From NCBI RefSeq assembly GCF_030409505.1, contig NZ_JAUFPZ010000002.1:2239501-2303500 (forward strand): a DNA stretch of 64,000 bases, in the 5' to 3' direction. The stretch comes from Zunongwangia endophytica. GTDB lineage: Bacteria > Bacteroidota > Bacteroidia > Flavobacteriales > Flavobacteriaceae. The notes beneath the pieces are model-generated. The model was given only the letters and a program-made list of their open reading frames with translations, searched no databases and was not told the DNA's origin. Shown here piece after piece: positions 28,588 to 36,426 of this stretch. The number at the start of each line of letters is the position of its first letter. Position 1 is the stretch's first letter. The position numbers and the translations under genes were made by a program.

Positions 28588-28626
28588 CAAAAAACCACAC
28601 AATCCCTAGGATTTGCGTGGTTTTTT
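28588..28626. terminator. Bidirectional terminator between DUF3861 gene and tRNA-Arg
   Basis: Imperfect stem based on AAAACCAC and GTGGTTTT with an A/T flank on both sides. T runs occur 3' on both strands, so it can end the + unit and the minus-strand tRNA. Confidence 0.8.
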
Positions 28627-28649
28627 AATCTATTGTTATTCTTAAAAAG

Positions 28650-28723
28650 TGACCCCGGCAGGATTCAAACCTGCAACCCTCAGAGCCGAAATCTGATATT
28701 CTATTCAGTTGAACTACGGGGCC
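28650..28723 (-). tRNA. tRNA-Arg (anticodon TCG)
   Basis: On the minus strand a 74-base cloverleaf: acceptor GGCCCCG pairs with CGGGGTC, with discriminator A. The D arm lies around GTTCAACTGAATAGAAT, the anticodon stem is TCAGA/TCTGA enclosing loop TTTCGGC with anticodon TCG (reads CGA Arg), and the T arm is GCAGG-TTTGAAT-CCTGC. The CCA end is not encoded. Confidence 0.95.
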
Positions 28724-28725
28724 AT

Positions 28726-28743
28726 TCCCGAGAATACTCGGGA
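28726..28743 (-). other. Short perfect palindrome between yqeY and tRNA-Arg
   Basis: TCCCGAG-AATA-CTCGGGA, a 7-base-pair stem with a 4-base loop, 3 bases before the mature tRNA 5' end and 8 bases after the YqeY stop. There is no T run, so it is a poor terminator; an RNA-processing hairpin is possible. Confidence 0.5.
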
Positions 28744-28751
28744 TAATATTA

Positions 28752-29201
28752 TTAATTGCTAAGCTTTTGCTTAACTACAGTAGAAATCGTTTTTCCGTCA
28801 GCTTTACCAGCAAGTTGTTGAGAAGCTATTCCCATAACTTTACCCATATCCTTCATTCCATCAGCTCCAGTTTCAGCAATAATTGCTTCTACTTTAGCTT
28901 CAATTTCAGCTTCACTTAACTGTTCTGGTAGAAATTGAGCAATCACTTCAATCTGCTTCTCTTCCGGTTCAGCTAAATCTTCTCTATTCTGCTCTCTGTA
29001 AACCTGCGCGCTATCTTTACGCTGTTTTACCAACTTCTGAACAATTTTCACTTCTTGCTCTTTCGTTAATTCCTGCTGACTATTTTCAGTCTTTGCCAAA
29101 AGTATGGCTCCTTTAACCGCTCTTAAAGCTTCTAAAGCTGCCGAATCTTTTGCTTTCATCGCAGCTTTCATCTGCGTCATTACGTCTTTTTCTAAGCTCA
29201 T
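28752..29201 (-). CDS. GatB/YqeY domain protein
   Basis: 149 residues. The N-terminal MKAKDSAALEALRAVKGAI block and the C-terminal ADGMKDMGKVMGIASQQLAGKADG block are the YqeY signature, the tRNA-binding tail domain also found at the end of GatB. YqeY is a small cytosolic protein of uncertain role, thought to bind tRNA. It lies immediately upstream of tRNA-Arg on the same strand, with only 28 bases between. Confidence 0.93.
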   Translation of the reverse strand: MSLEKDVMTQMKAAMKAKDSAALEALRAVKGAILLAKTENSQQELTKEQEVKIVQKLVKQRKDSAQVYREQNREDLAEPEEKQIEVIAQFLPEQLSEAEIEAKVEAIIAETGADGMKDMGKVMGIASQQLAGKADGKTISTVVKQKLSN

Positions 29202-29307
29202 CGTAATAAATTTGAAGTGCGAAGATAAAATTTTAAAATCGAAAAAACCACTTTAAATTCAGCCAAAAATCGCTATTTTCAACTTATATCAAAAACATTT
29301 TGAAGTA

Positions 29308-30204
29308 ATGAGAAGCCTTTCTATTTGCATATTTTTAATTCTTACACTACAAGTTTCTGCACAACAACATTTTACCGACAGTCTCTATAAAGTGAAACCG
29401 CGTAAAACGCTTAATTACGCAAAAAAAGACAAACAAGATCTTTACCTAGATATTTACGAACCTGAAAATTCATTTAAAAACAGACCAGTATTTATTTTTA
29501 TGCACGGGGGCGGATTTGGTTATGGAAGTCCGCGTAATACTGACGAGGTGAAATTGGCCAAAATCGCTGCCAGTTATGGCTATGTTGCGGTGCAAATCTC
29601 CTATCGCTTAACTCGAAAAGATCAATCTTTTGGTTGTGATTTTGATACCGAAGGAAAAATAGGAACTTTTAAACTGGCTGCTGAAGATTTTTTGGATGCT
29701 GTAAACTTTATGATTCAGGAGAAACAGCAGTTTGATATCGATCCTGAAAAAATTATTATTGGCGGAAGTAGCGCAGGCGCCGAAGCTGTTCTAAGCGCCG
29801 CTTTCAATCGCGACTTGCTTTTTAAAGATGCCGCTAAATACGAGAATATTAAATTTCAGGGTATTTTATCTTTAGCGGGCGCGATTGTCGATAAGTGTTA
29901 TATTGATGAAGTAAATGCAGTTCCTACTATATTTTTCCATGGAACTGCCGATAATCTGGTTCCTTACAACACTGCACCGCACCATTTCTGCGGAAAAGAA
30001 GAACCTGGTTATCTAATTCTTGATGGTTCCCGAAGTCTTGCTAATAAATTGAAGGAATTAAATACATCTTACATGCTTAATACCTTTCCTGAAGCCGGAC
30101 ACGAAATATCTAGAATTCCTTTTGAATTTTTACCAATGGTTTTTCAATATTTTGATGATGTCTTTTTAAATAATCAAAATCAACAAATTGAGCATACTTT
30201 TTAA
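29308..30204 (+). CDS. Exported alpha/beta hydrolase (carboxylesterase-like)
   Basis: 298 residues with a signal peptide ending near VSAQ. The HGGGF oxyanion loop (66-70), the nucleophile elbow GSSAG with Ser155, Asp215 in GTADNLVP and His265 in EAGHE make a complete catalytic triad. This is the HSL-like/BD-FAE type of esterase. It stands alone with its own terminator, facing the BglX-like gene, so it may or may not belong to the neighbouring glucan locus. Substrate unknown. Confidence 0.88.
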   Translation: MRSLSICIFLILTLQVSAQQHFTDSLYKVKPRKTLNYAKKDKQDLYLDIYEPENSFKNRPVFIFMHGGGFGYGSPRNTDEVKLAKIAASYGYVAVQISYRLTRKDQSFGCDFDTEGKIGTFKLAAEDFLDAVNFMIQEKQQFDIDPEKIIIGGSSAGAEAVLSAAFNRDLLFKDAAKYENIKFQGILSLAGAIVDKCYIDEVNAVPTIFFHGTADNLVPYNTAPHHFCGKEEPGYLILDGSRSLANKLKELNTSYMLNTFPEAGHEISRIPFEFLPMVFQYFDDVFLNNQNQQIEHTF

Positions 30205-30208
30205 AAAC

Positions 30209-30239
30209 AAAAAACCGATGAATTTATCATCGGTTTTTT
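30209..30239. terminator. Bidirectional intrinsic terminator
   Basis: Perfect 13-base-pair stem (AAAAAACCGATGA and its complement) with a 5-base loop, ending in six T on + and six T on the other strand. It lies between the convergent esterase and BglX-like genes. Confidence 0.9.
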
Positions 30240-30276
30240 GTTTTGGAAATTATAAAACTGGTTAGTTAGAATTGGT

Positions 30277-32574
30277 TTATTCCTTAAGTGTAAATGTATT
30301 TTTAAACTCGTTATCTGAACTTCCTGCGATAAAAAATTCAAATTCGCCGGCTTCAGCAACATGCTCAAGACTACTGTTATAAAATTTTAAATCATCAGCG
30401 CTAACTTCAAAAGTTACGGTCTTAGATTCTCCTTTTTTCAGCATCATTTTTTCGAAACCAATAAGCTGTTTCATTGGTGGCGTAATACTTCTCACTTTAT
30501 CGTGAATATACAATTGTACTACCTCTTCCCCATCATGCTCTCCAGTATTCGTAATAGTTGCGCTCAAAGTGATTGTACCATCCATAGTTAAGTCTTCTGA
30601 ACTTGCTTTTATATCACTATATTCAAAATCGGTATAACTAAGTCCGTATCCAAAAGGATAAAGAGGAGAATTATCTACATCTAAAAATTCAGATTTAAAT
30701 TTCTCAAATCCTTCAGCTTCACCGGGTCTCCCTGTTCTTTTCATGGAATAATAAACCGGTACCTGCCCAACATTTCTTGGCCAAGATGCGGTAATTTTTC
30801 CTGAAGGGTTGTAATCGCCAAAAATCACATCTGCAATGGCGTTACCTGCTTCAACACCTGGATGCCAAACTTGTAGAATATCTACATTTAATTCAGATTC
30901 TTCTGAAATATTTAAAGGACGACCACTCATTAAAACTAGCGCCATTGGCTTTCCTAATTTAGCCAATTCACGAATCATTTTTTTCTGACTTTCAGGAATC
31001 AATAGATTGGTTCTACTTGCAGCTTCACCACTCATTTCACTTGCTTCACCAACCACAGCGACAATCACATCAGATTTTTTAGCCACTTTAAGTGCTTCTT
31101 CCAACATTTTTTCAGGAGAAGTTTCACTAATTTCAGCCCGTGGTCCAAAAACATTTATGTTCTCAGCAAATTGCTTATCATCGGTGATATTCGCTCCCTG
31201 AGCGTAACTAATTTTAGCCTTTGGAGCAACATTTTTTATTCCTTCTAAAACCGGAATAGAAAGTTGTGGATCTCCCGTTGGCGCCCAGGTTCCCAACATA
31301 TTGTTTTTATTATTGGCTAATGGACCAACAAGCGCAATTTTAGCATTTTTTTGAAGCGGTAATACACGCGCATCTTTTTTCAATAAAACAAAAGAGTGAG
31401 CAGCTACTTTTCTTGAAAAAGCTCTACTTTCTTCGGAAAGAATATCCTTCTCAGGTCGGTTTTCGTCTAAGTATTTATAAGGATCTTCAAAAAGGCCTAA
31501 TTTATATTTTGCTTCTAAGATTCGGCGTGCTGCAGTCGTAATTTCCTCTTCTGTAACTTTTCCTTCATCTAAAGATTTTTTTAGCGTTTTTAAAAAACCT
31601 TCACCAACCATATCCATATCTAACCCGGCTTTTAAGGCCAAAGCAGAAACATCCTGAAGATCTCCCATACCATGAGCGATCATTTCATTTAAAGAGGTAT
31701 AATCTGAAGTTACAAAACCATCAAATCCCCAGCGGTCACGTAACAAATCTGTTAATAACCATTTATTACCAGTTGCAGGAACACCGTCTACGTCGTTGAA
31801 CGAACTCATCACACTGGCTGCACCAGCATCGATAGCTGCCTTGTAGGGTGGCAAGTATTCGTTAAACATCTTTACACGGCTCATATCGGTAGTATTGTAA
31901 TCTCTACCAGCTTCTGAAGCTCCGTACAAAGCGAAGTGCTTAACGGTAGCGATCATCGTATTTTCTTTAGTAAGATCGTCACCCTGGTAACCTTCGACCA
32001 TTGCTTTAGCGATCTGTGATCCCAAGTAAGGATCTTCCCCGGCGCCTTCAGCAATTCGTCCCCATCTTGGATCGCGAGCGATGTCTACCATTGGCGAGAA
32101 ATTCCAGTTAATTCCATCTGCGGTCGCCTCTTGCGCTGCGATTTGTGCCGTTTTTTTGATCATTTCTAGATCCCAGCTCGCAGAAGTTCCTAACGGAATT
32201 GGAAATGTTGTTTTGTACCCGTGAATTACATCAGACCCGATAAGTAACGGAATTCCCAATCGGGTATCATTTACGGCATAATCCTGTGCAATTCTAATTT
32301 TATCGGGACCGGCCACACCAAAAAGTCCGCCTACTTCACCGTCTTTAATTTTTTGCTGAACGTTATCACTTACCACAGCTCCGGTTGCAACACCGCCACC
32401 TGGATTTAATAAGTTAAGCTGACCTATCTTTTCTTCGATAGTCATTTCGGCTAAAATCTCATCAACTTTAGCATTCATCTTAGAATCACTTGTGGTTTGT
32501 GCAGTCGCGTTTTTTATTGGGGCAAAAAAGCATCCGGTAATTAGTGATAGTGTGATTAAACTTTTCTTTATCAT
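30277..32574 (-). CDS. bglX: BglX-like periplasmic beta-glucosidase, GH3
   Basis: 765 residues with an N-terminal export signal; Cys15 in LITGC could be a lipobox, or the signal could be cut after NATA. The GH3 barrel contains KHFALYGASEAGRDYN and nucleophile loop GFVTSDY with Asp291, followed by the alpha/beta sandwich (SGEAASRTNL) and a fibronectin-III tail from FGYGLSYTDFEYS. It is the last gene of a locus with SusC, SusD and a GH144 endo-beta-1,2-glucanase-like lipoprotein. A GH3 of this type from Bacteroides thetaiotaomicron (BT_3567) is known to prefer beta-1,2-linked glucose, which fits; the specificity here is inferred. Confidence 0.92.
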   Translation of the reverse strand: MIKKSLITLSLITGCFFAPIKNATAQTTSDSKMNAKVDEILAEMTIEEKIGQLNLLNPGGGVATGAVVSDNVQQKIKDGEVGGLFGVAGPDKIRIAQDYAVNDTRLGIPLLIGSDVIHGYKTTFPIPLGTSASWDLEMIKKTAQIAAQEATADGINWNFSPMVDIARDPRWGRIAEGAGEDPYLGSQIAKAMVEGYQGDDLTKENTMIATVKHFALYGASEAGRDYNTTDMSRVKMFNEYLPPYKAAIDAGAASVMSSFNDVDGVPATGNKWLLTDLLRDRWGFDGFVTSDYTSLNEMIAHGMGDLQDVSALALKAGLDMDMVGEGFLKTLKKSLDEGKVTEEEITTAARRILEAKYKLGLFEDPYKYLDENRPEKDILSEESRAFSRKVAAHSFVLLKKDARVLPLQKNAKIALVGPLANNKNNMLGTWAPTGDPQLSIPVLEGIKNVAPKAKISYAQGANITDDKQFAENINVFGPRAEISETSPEKMLEEALKVAKKSDVIVAVVGEASEMSGEAASRTNLLIPESQKKMIRELAKLGKPMALVLMSGRPLNISEESELNVDILQVWHPGVEAGNAIADVIFGDYNPSGKITASWPRNVGQVPVYYSMKRTGRPGEAEGFEKFKSEFLDVDNSPLYPFGYGLSYTDFEYSDIKASSEDLTMDGTITLSATITNTGEHDGEEVVQLYIHDKVRSITPPMKQLIGFEKMMLKKGESKTVTFEVSADDLKFYNSSLEHVAEAGEFEFFIAGSSDNEFKNTFTLKE

Positions 32575-32715
32575 GTAAATTTATTTAGGGTTGTACTAAG
32601 TATTATTCGATAGATTTGCCATGCATTCTTTAAAATTCTAGGCACTATCTATTATTTCTGAAATCTGTTTAAATGCTTTCCAGATTTCTAATATTGCTGA
32701 AATGCATACACTTCT

Positions 32716-33447
32716 TTATTTCTTTTTCTCCTGACTTAATAACCAGTTATATAATTCAGGGTTATTATAAGTTTCAGTCCAGCTGTTGTGATTGGCAAAA
32801 GGATAGATCGTATATTTTACATCTTCGTTACCGGCTTGTTTTAAAGCCATCACCATATTGTTGCTGTTTTGTGGTAAAACTACATCGTCCATCGCTCCAT
32901 GAAAAACCCAGATTGGCATTGTTTTAAGATGCTGCGCATTTCTATAAATTGGTCTGTAAATTGCACCACAAACCGGAGCCATTGCAGCAAATAATTCAGG
33001 ATATTTTCCACCTGTAGCCCACACACCATAACCGCCCATACTTAGACCGGTTAAGTAAACTCTACTGGGATCAATATGTTCTTCTTTAATAATTTTCTTT
33101 ATTAGACCTGCAACTTCATCGGGTTGCCAGTACGTACCTTCTGGGCACTGCGGGGCAAGAATTACCGCATCGATTTCGTTTCCTTCTTTTAAATATTGAA
33201 ATGGGCCATTTACTTTTACTTTCTGAAGATCGGTACCACGCTCTCCAGCACCGTGTAGAAATACAATTAAAGGATAATCTTCTTTAGATTTCTTATAGGC
33301 TTCAGGTTTATAAAGCAAGTATCCCATATCTACAGGAACTTCAACTGTTTCTTTAAATTGATTTTCTGAAATGCCGTCGGTTTGTGCTTCCGAAGTAATT
33401 CCGAAGAAAATAAACAATCCTAATATTGCGATTTTGGATATTTTCAT
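32716..33447 (-). CDS. Exported alpha/beta hydrolase, prolyl-oligopeptidase/PHB-depolymerase-like
   Basis: 243 residues with a signal peptide ending near SEAQ. HGAGERG (65-71) supplies the oxyanion hole, GLSMGG (134-139) carries Ser136, Asp187/Asp188 lies in GAMDDVV, and His220 in ANHNSW completes the triad. Proteins of this kind are frequent in beta-glucan loci of Bacteroidota next to GH3 enzymes. Their substrates are mostly unproven; deacylation of the glucan is a reasonable guess. It lies 41 bases after the GH144 gene and 141 before bglX. Confidence 0.88.
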   Translation of the reverse strand: MKISKIAILGLFIFFGITSEAQTDGISENQFKETVEVPVDMGYLLYKPEAYKKSKEDYPLIVFLHGAGERGTDLQKVKVNGPFQYLKEGNEIDAVILAPQCPEGTYWQPDEVAGLIKKIIKEEHIDPSRVYLTGLSMGGYGVWATGGKYPELFAAMAPVCGAIYRPIYRNAQHLKTMPIWVFHGAMDDVVLPQNSNNMVMALKQAGNEDVKYTIYPFANHNSWTETYNNPELYNWLLSQEKKK

Positions 33448-33488
33448 ATTTATTTTTTTTGAGTTTAGCTTACTTGAACTTGATTCCT

Positions 33489-34871
33489 TTATCTTTTAAA
33501 ATCGAGTCTTTCGAGTCCATTTTTAACTTCAGGAGCACTCATAAACAGATCCCAAATAAGTCCGCTTCTATAATTTTCTATCATTACCATCATTGGTCCC
33601 TGATCGATCGCTAAATATCTTTCAGCTACCCAATCACCGCCATCTAAACTGAATGCATCGTAAAAACCGGCAGGTCCCCAAAGTAAATCATGCTGATCTT
33701 CGTAAAAATATCGCATTGCTTTTAAAGACTTTTTTGGCGTATAAGGGATAGAACTTACCGCTGCAGTTGGTGCTACTACACCTTTATCATCATCTGGAGA
33801 ATGTGCTGTATATCCTACACTTCCGTCTTCATTCTTAGTATAACTTGCAGTTAAGCCCCAGCTATTTTCGCTATATGTTTTGAAGTTACTAGGATTTTCC
33901 TGAGCATATTCGTAATTAATATTGCTATGATTTACATTTAAATCCCAATAATTTGCATAACGATCACTCAATCCTTTTGGATTTAAACCTAAGTAAGAAT
34001 AATGCGCCCAAAAAAGTGGTCCCGCTTTATCGCCATTGGTATTAAATTTTAATATTAGCGGAATTCCGTAAGCTTTTTTATCTGTAGTAATATTTCCGCT
34101 TCTTGCCCATCCATCATGGTAAACTGCTGGTTTTATGCCATGTCCTGGAGAACTTGCAGCCATGATATAAGTGATTAGACATTCATTGTAACCTTCGATC
34201 ATAAAGTTTTTCTGAAACTCATAATTTGGTGACCAATGCCAAAAAATGCCGTTTTTATTATTGGTGTACCAATCCCATTCAATATTCTCCCATAATTTAT
34301 CGAATTTCGCTGCTACAGCTTTTTCCTCTTCATTGCCATCTTGCAAATATTGGCGCACTACCAGAAATCCCTGAGCTAAAAATGAGGTTTCTACAATATC
34401 ACCGCCATTGTCTTTACTGTCGTTACCAAATTCCTGAGTTCCGGCAGTTCTTCCATTGATCCAGTGAGGAAAAGCACCATGATATTTTGGTGTTTCTTCT
34501 AGGAAAGTTGCGATTTTATCGAAACGCTTAACGGCTTCTGCTCGAGGAATAAAACCTCTTTCTACACCAGCAACAATTGCCATTAAACCAAATCCAGATC
34601 CTCCTGTAGTGACGATGTCGGGATCATTTTCGCCATAATCTCCGTTTGGATGGTATCGCTCTCTGGCCATTCCGCTATTAGGTTCAGCAAAATCCCAAAA
34701 ATATTTTAAGGTTTGCTTTTGGACGGTATCCAGTAAAGCTTCTTCACTCAGTTTGTTTGAATCCTGAGTAGTTTCTTTTTTGTCTTCTGATTTTTCTTTT
34801 GAAGCGTCATTGCATGCGGTAAATGCGAGGCCCAAAAACAAAAGATATAATATGTGTTTATTTAGATTCAT
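33489..34871 (-). CDS. GH144-like endo-beta-1,2-glucanase lipoprotein (glycoamylase fold)
   Basis: 460 residues. The signal ends at Cys20 (AFTAC) and is followed by a charged linker, so it is a lipoprotein, probably surface-exposed. The body matches the glycoamylase (PF10091) (alpha/alpha)6 fold, with motifs TLKYFWDFAEPNSGMARER, GGSGFGLMAI and GAFPHWING. The DNGGDIVE segment has Asp154, Asp158 and Glu161, with the same spacing as the acidic residues I recall as essential in Chitinophaga pinensis GH144 (D135/D139/E142). GH144 enzymes cut linear beta-1,2-glucan to sophoro-oligosaccharides. The genes around it (SusC, SusD, GH3) fit uptake and final hydrolysis. Confidence 0.82.
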   Translation of the reverse strand: MNLNKHILYLLFLGLAFTACNDASKEKSEDKKETTQDSNKLSEEALLDTVQKQTLKYFWDFAEPNSGMARERYHPNGDYGENDPDIVTTGGSGFGLMAIVAGVERGFIPRAEAVKRFDKIATFLEETPKYHGAFPHWINGRTAGTQEFGNDSKDNGGDIVETSFLAQGFLVVRQYLQDGNEEEKAVAAKFDKLWENIEWDWYTNNKNGIFWHWSPNYEFQKNFMIEGYNECLITYIMAASSPGHGIKPAVYHDGWARSGNITTDKKAYGIPLILKFNTNGDKAGPLFWAHYSYLGLNPKGLSDRYANYWDLNVNHSNINYEYAQENPSNFKTYSENSWGLTASYTKNEDGSVGYTAHSPDDDKGVVAPTAAVSSIPYTPKKSLKAMRYFYEDQHDLLWGPAGFYDAFSLDGGDWVAERYLAIDQGPMMVMIENYRSGLIWDLFMSAPEVKNGLERLDFKR

Positions 34872-34889
34872 CGGTTAAGCTTAAAAAGT

Positions 34890-34922
34890 AAAGGTGCTTC
34901 GGGAACATCCCGAAACACCTTT
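34890..34922 (-). terminator. Intercistronic hairpin between susD and the GH144 gene
   Basis: Stem AAAGGTG-C-TTCGGGA paired with TCCCGAA-A-CACCTTT and a 3-base loop, with a short T-rich tail on the minus strand. Probably a partial terminator or RNA-stabilising hairpin that sets the level of susC-susD over the enzymes. Confidence 0.75.
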
Positions 34923-34933
34923 AAATAGATTTA

Positions 34934-36418
34934 TTAGTATCCAGGGTTTTGTTTTAATAGCCCTCCTGAAAGGCTTATCTGATCTTGAGGAATTGGGAAT
35001 ACTTCATTTTTACCAGACTGAAAACCAAGCGGTCCAAAAATCTGTTGTCCCCTACCTTGTCGAATCACATCAAAATATCGATCGAATTCCATACCAAATT
35101 CTAATCTTCTTTCTTTCCAAATGGTTTGTCTAAGTTCAGATTGAGAGGTGGTAGTAATTGCTGATAAGTCTACACGAGATCTTACTTCATTAAGACTTGC
35201 AAGAGCTGCACTTGAATTTCCTAACTCATTATTTGCTTCAGCATTCATAAGTAATACATCTGCGTAACGAAGCAATATTAGATTTTTATCCAATGCATTC
35301 GCTGCAAGTGGGCCAAAATACATCTTCTCACTATAGTAAGGATTAGGTGCATCTTCACTTACTACGGCAGAGATATTTGGATCACTTTCATAAAGATCAT
35401 TATCGTACATTTCTTCTCCACGGAAAATAATTGTTGCATCCCTACGAATATCATCTCCAGCAGCGTCATAAGCATCTACGAGACTTTGTGAAGGAACATC
35501 AAATCCCCATCCCCATTGGCCACGCACTCCATGGTGCTCTGCAAGGTTGTTAATTCCTAAATTTTCTGAAGAGCTTCCCTGAACTTCAAATATTGACTCA
35601 ACAGTATTTTCATTCTGTATTCTCCAAAGCTCTTCGTAGTTAGGATGTAAAGCATACTGCCCTGAAGCGATCACCTCATTAGTCAGCTCTAAAACTTCTT
35701 CCCAGTTCCCTTGATACATCTGTACTTTGGCAAGTAAAGTTTTAGCTGTCCCTCTGGTAACTCTACCTGTTTGCGCAGGAGTTTGTGGTAAATTTTCTGA
35801 AGCTTCAGTTAAATCTTCTACGATAAAATTGTAAACATCTTCGCTACTATCTCTTACAAGAAGCGCTTCCTGATCGTTAGGATCTGTTTCTTCAGTAATA
35901 ATCGGAACTCCACCAAAAACTTTTACTAGCGTGAAATAATGATATGCTCTAAAGAATTTGAATTCTGCCTGATATTCTGCTATACTTGATTCAGCTAAAT
36001 TATTTGCAGGTTCATTTACAATATCAATCCCAGTATTTGCGGTAGCAACACCGCGATAATTTGCTCCCCATATTCCACCTACGGAAACATCTGTAGGCTC
36101 GTGAGTAAAATTATCTAATTTAGCTTTATCTGCTCCTGTATCTCCTGGGGAACTTCCTTTATCTGCATCGTCTGATGCTATACTGAAAATACCAGAGAAA
36201 GAAAAAGAATGCTGACTATAATCTAACAAGTGAGAATAAGAAGCAACAACTGCCTGTTCTACATTTTCTCCCTGAAAATACCCACTACCTGTAGTAGCCT
36301 GACCTTCAGGTTTTACGTCTAAATAATCGTCTGAACAAGACATTGCCAGTAGTGCAGAAACCACTACTAAGGTCTTTGTCATTGTTTTATATTGAAGTCT
36401 TAAATTTTTCATTATCAT
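34934..36418 (-). CDS. SusD/RagB family lipoprotein
   Basis: 494 residues. The lipobox AMSC places the acylated Cys at 28, followed by SDDYLDV, the acidic surface-export motif and SusD opening. Further SusD marks are AEFKFFRAYHYFTLVKVFGGVPI, GTAKTLLAKVQMYQGNWEEV, LLRYADVLLMNAEA and WKERRLEFGMEFDRYFDVIR. It binds glycan at the surface and caps the SusC barrel. It lies 8 bases after the SusC gene. The locus content suggests the ligand is a beta-1,2-glucan oligosaccharide. Confidence 0.95.
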   Translation of the reverse strand: MIMKNLRLQYKTMTKTLVVVSALLAMSCSDDYLDVKPEGQATTGSGYFQGENVEQAVVASYSHLLDYSQHSFSFSGIFSIASDDADKGSSPGDTGADKAKLDNFTHEPTDVSVGGIWGANYRGVATANTGIDIVNEPANNLAESSIAEYQAEFKFFRAYHYFTLVKVFGGVPIITEETDPNDQEALLVRDSSEDVYNFIVEDLTEASENLPQTPAQTGRVTRGTAKTLLAKVQMYQGNWEEVLELTNEVIASGQYALHPNYEELWRIQNENTVESIFEVQGSSSENLGINNLAEHHGVRGQWGWGFDVPSQSLVDAYDAAGDDIRRDATIIFRGEEMYDNDLYESDPNISAVVSEDAPNPYYSEKMYFGPLAANALDKNLILLRYADVLLMNAEANNELGNSSAALASLNEVRSRVDLSAITTTSQSELRQTIWKERRLEFGMEFDRYFDVIRQGRGQQIFGPLGFQSGKNEVFPIPQDQISLSGGLLKQNPGY

Positions 36419-36426
36419 ACTATTTT

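Noticed and set aside
32575..32715. Possible small gene between bglX and the alpha/beta hydrolase
   Set aside because: The 141-base gap has no frame with a start and plausible composition; a + frame reaching into it is antisense to the hydrolase.
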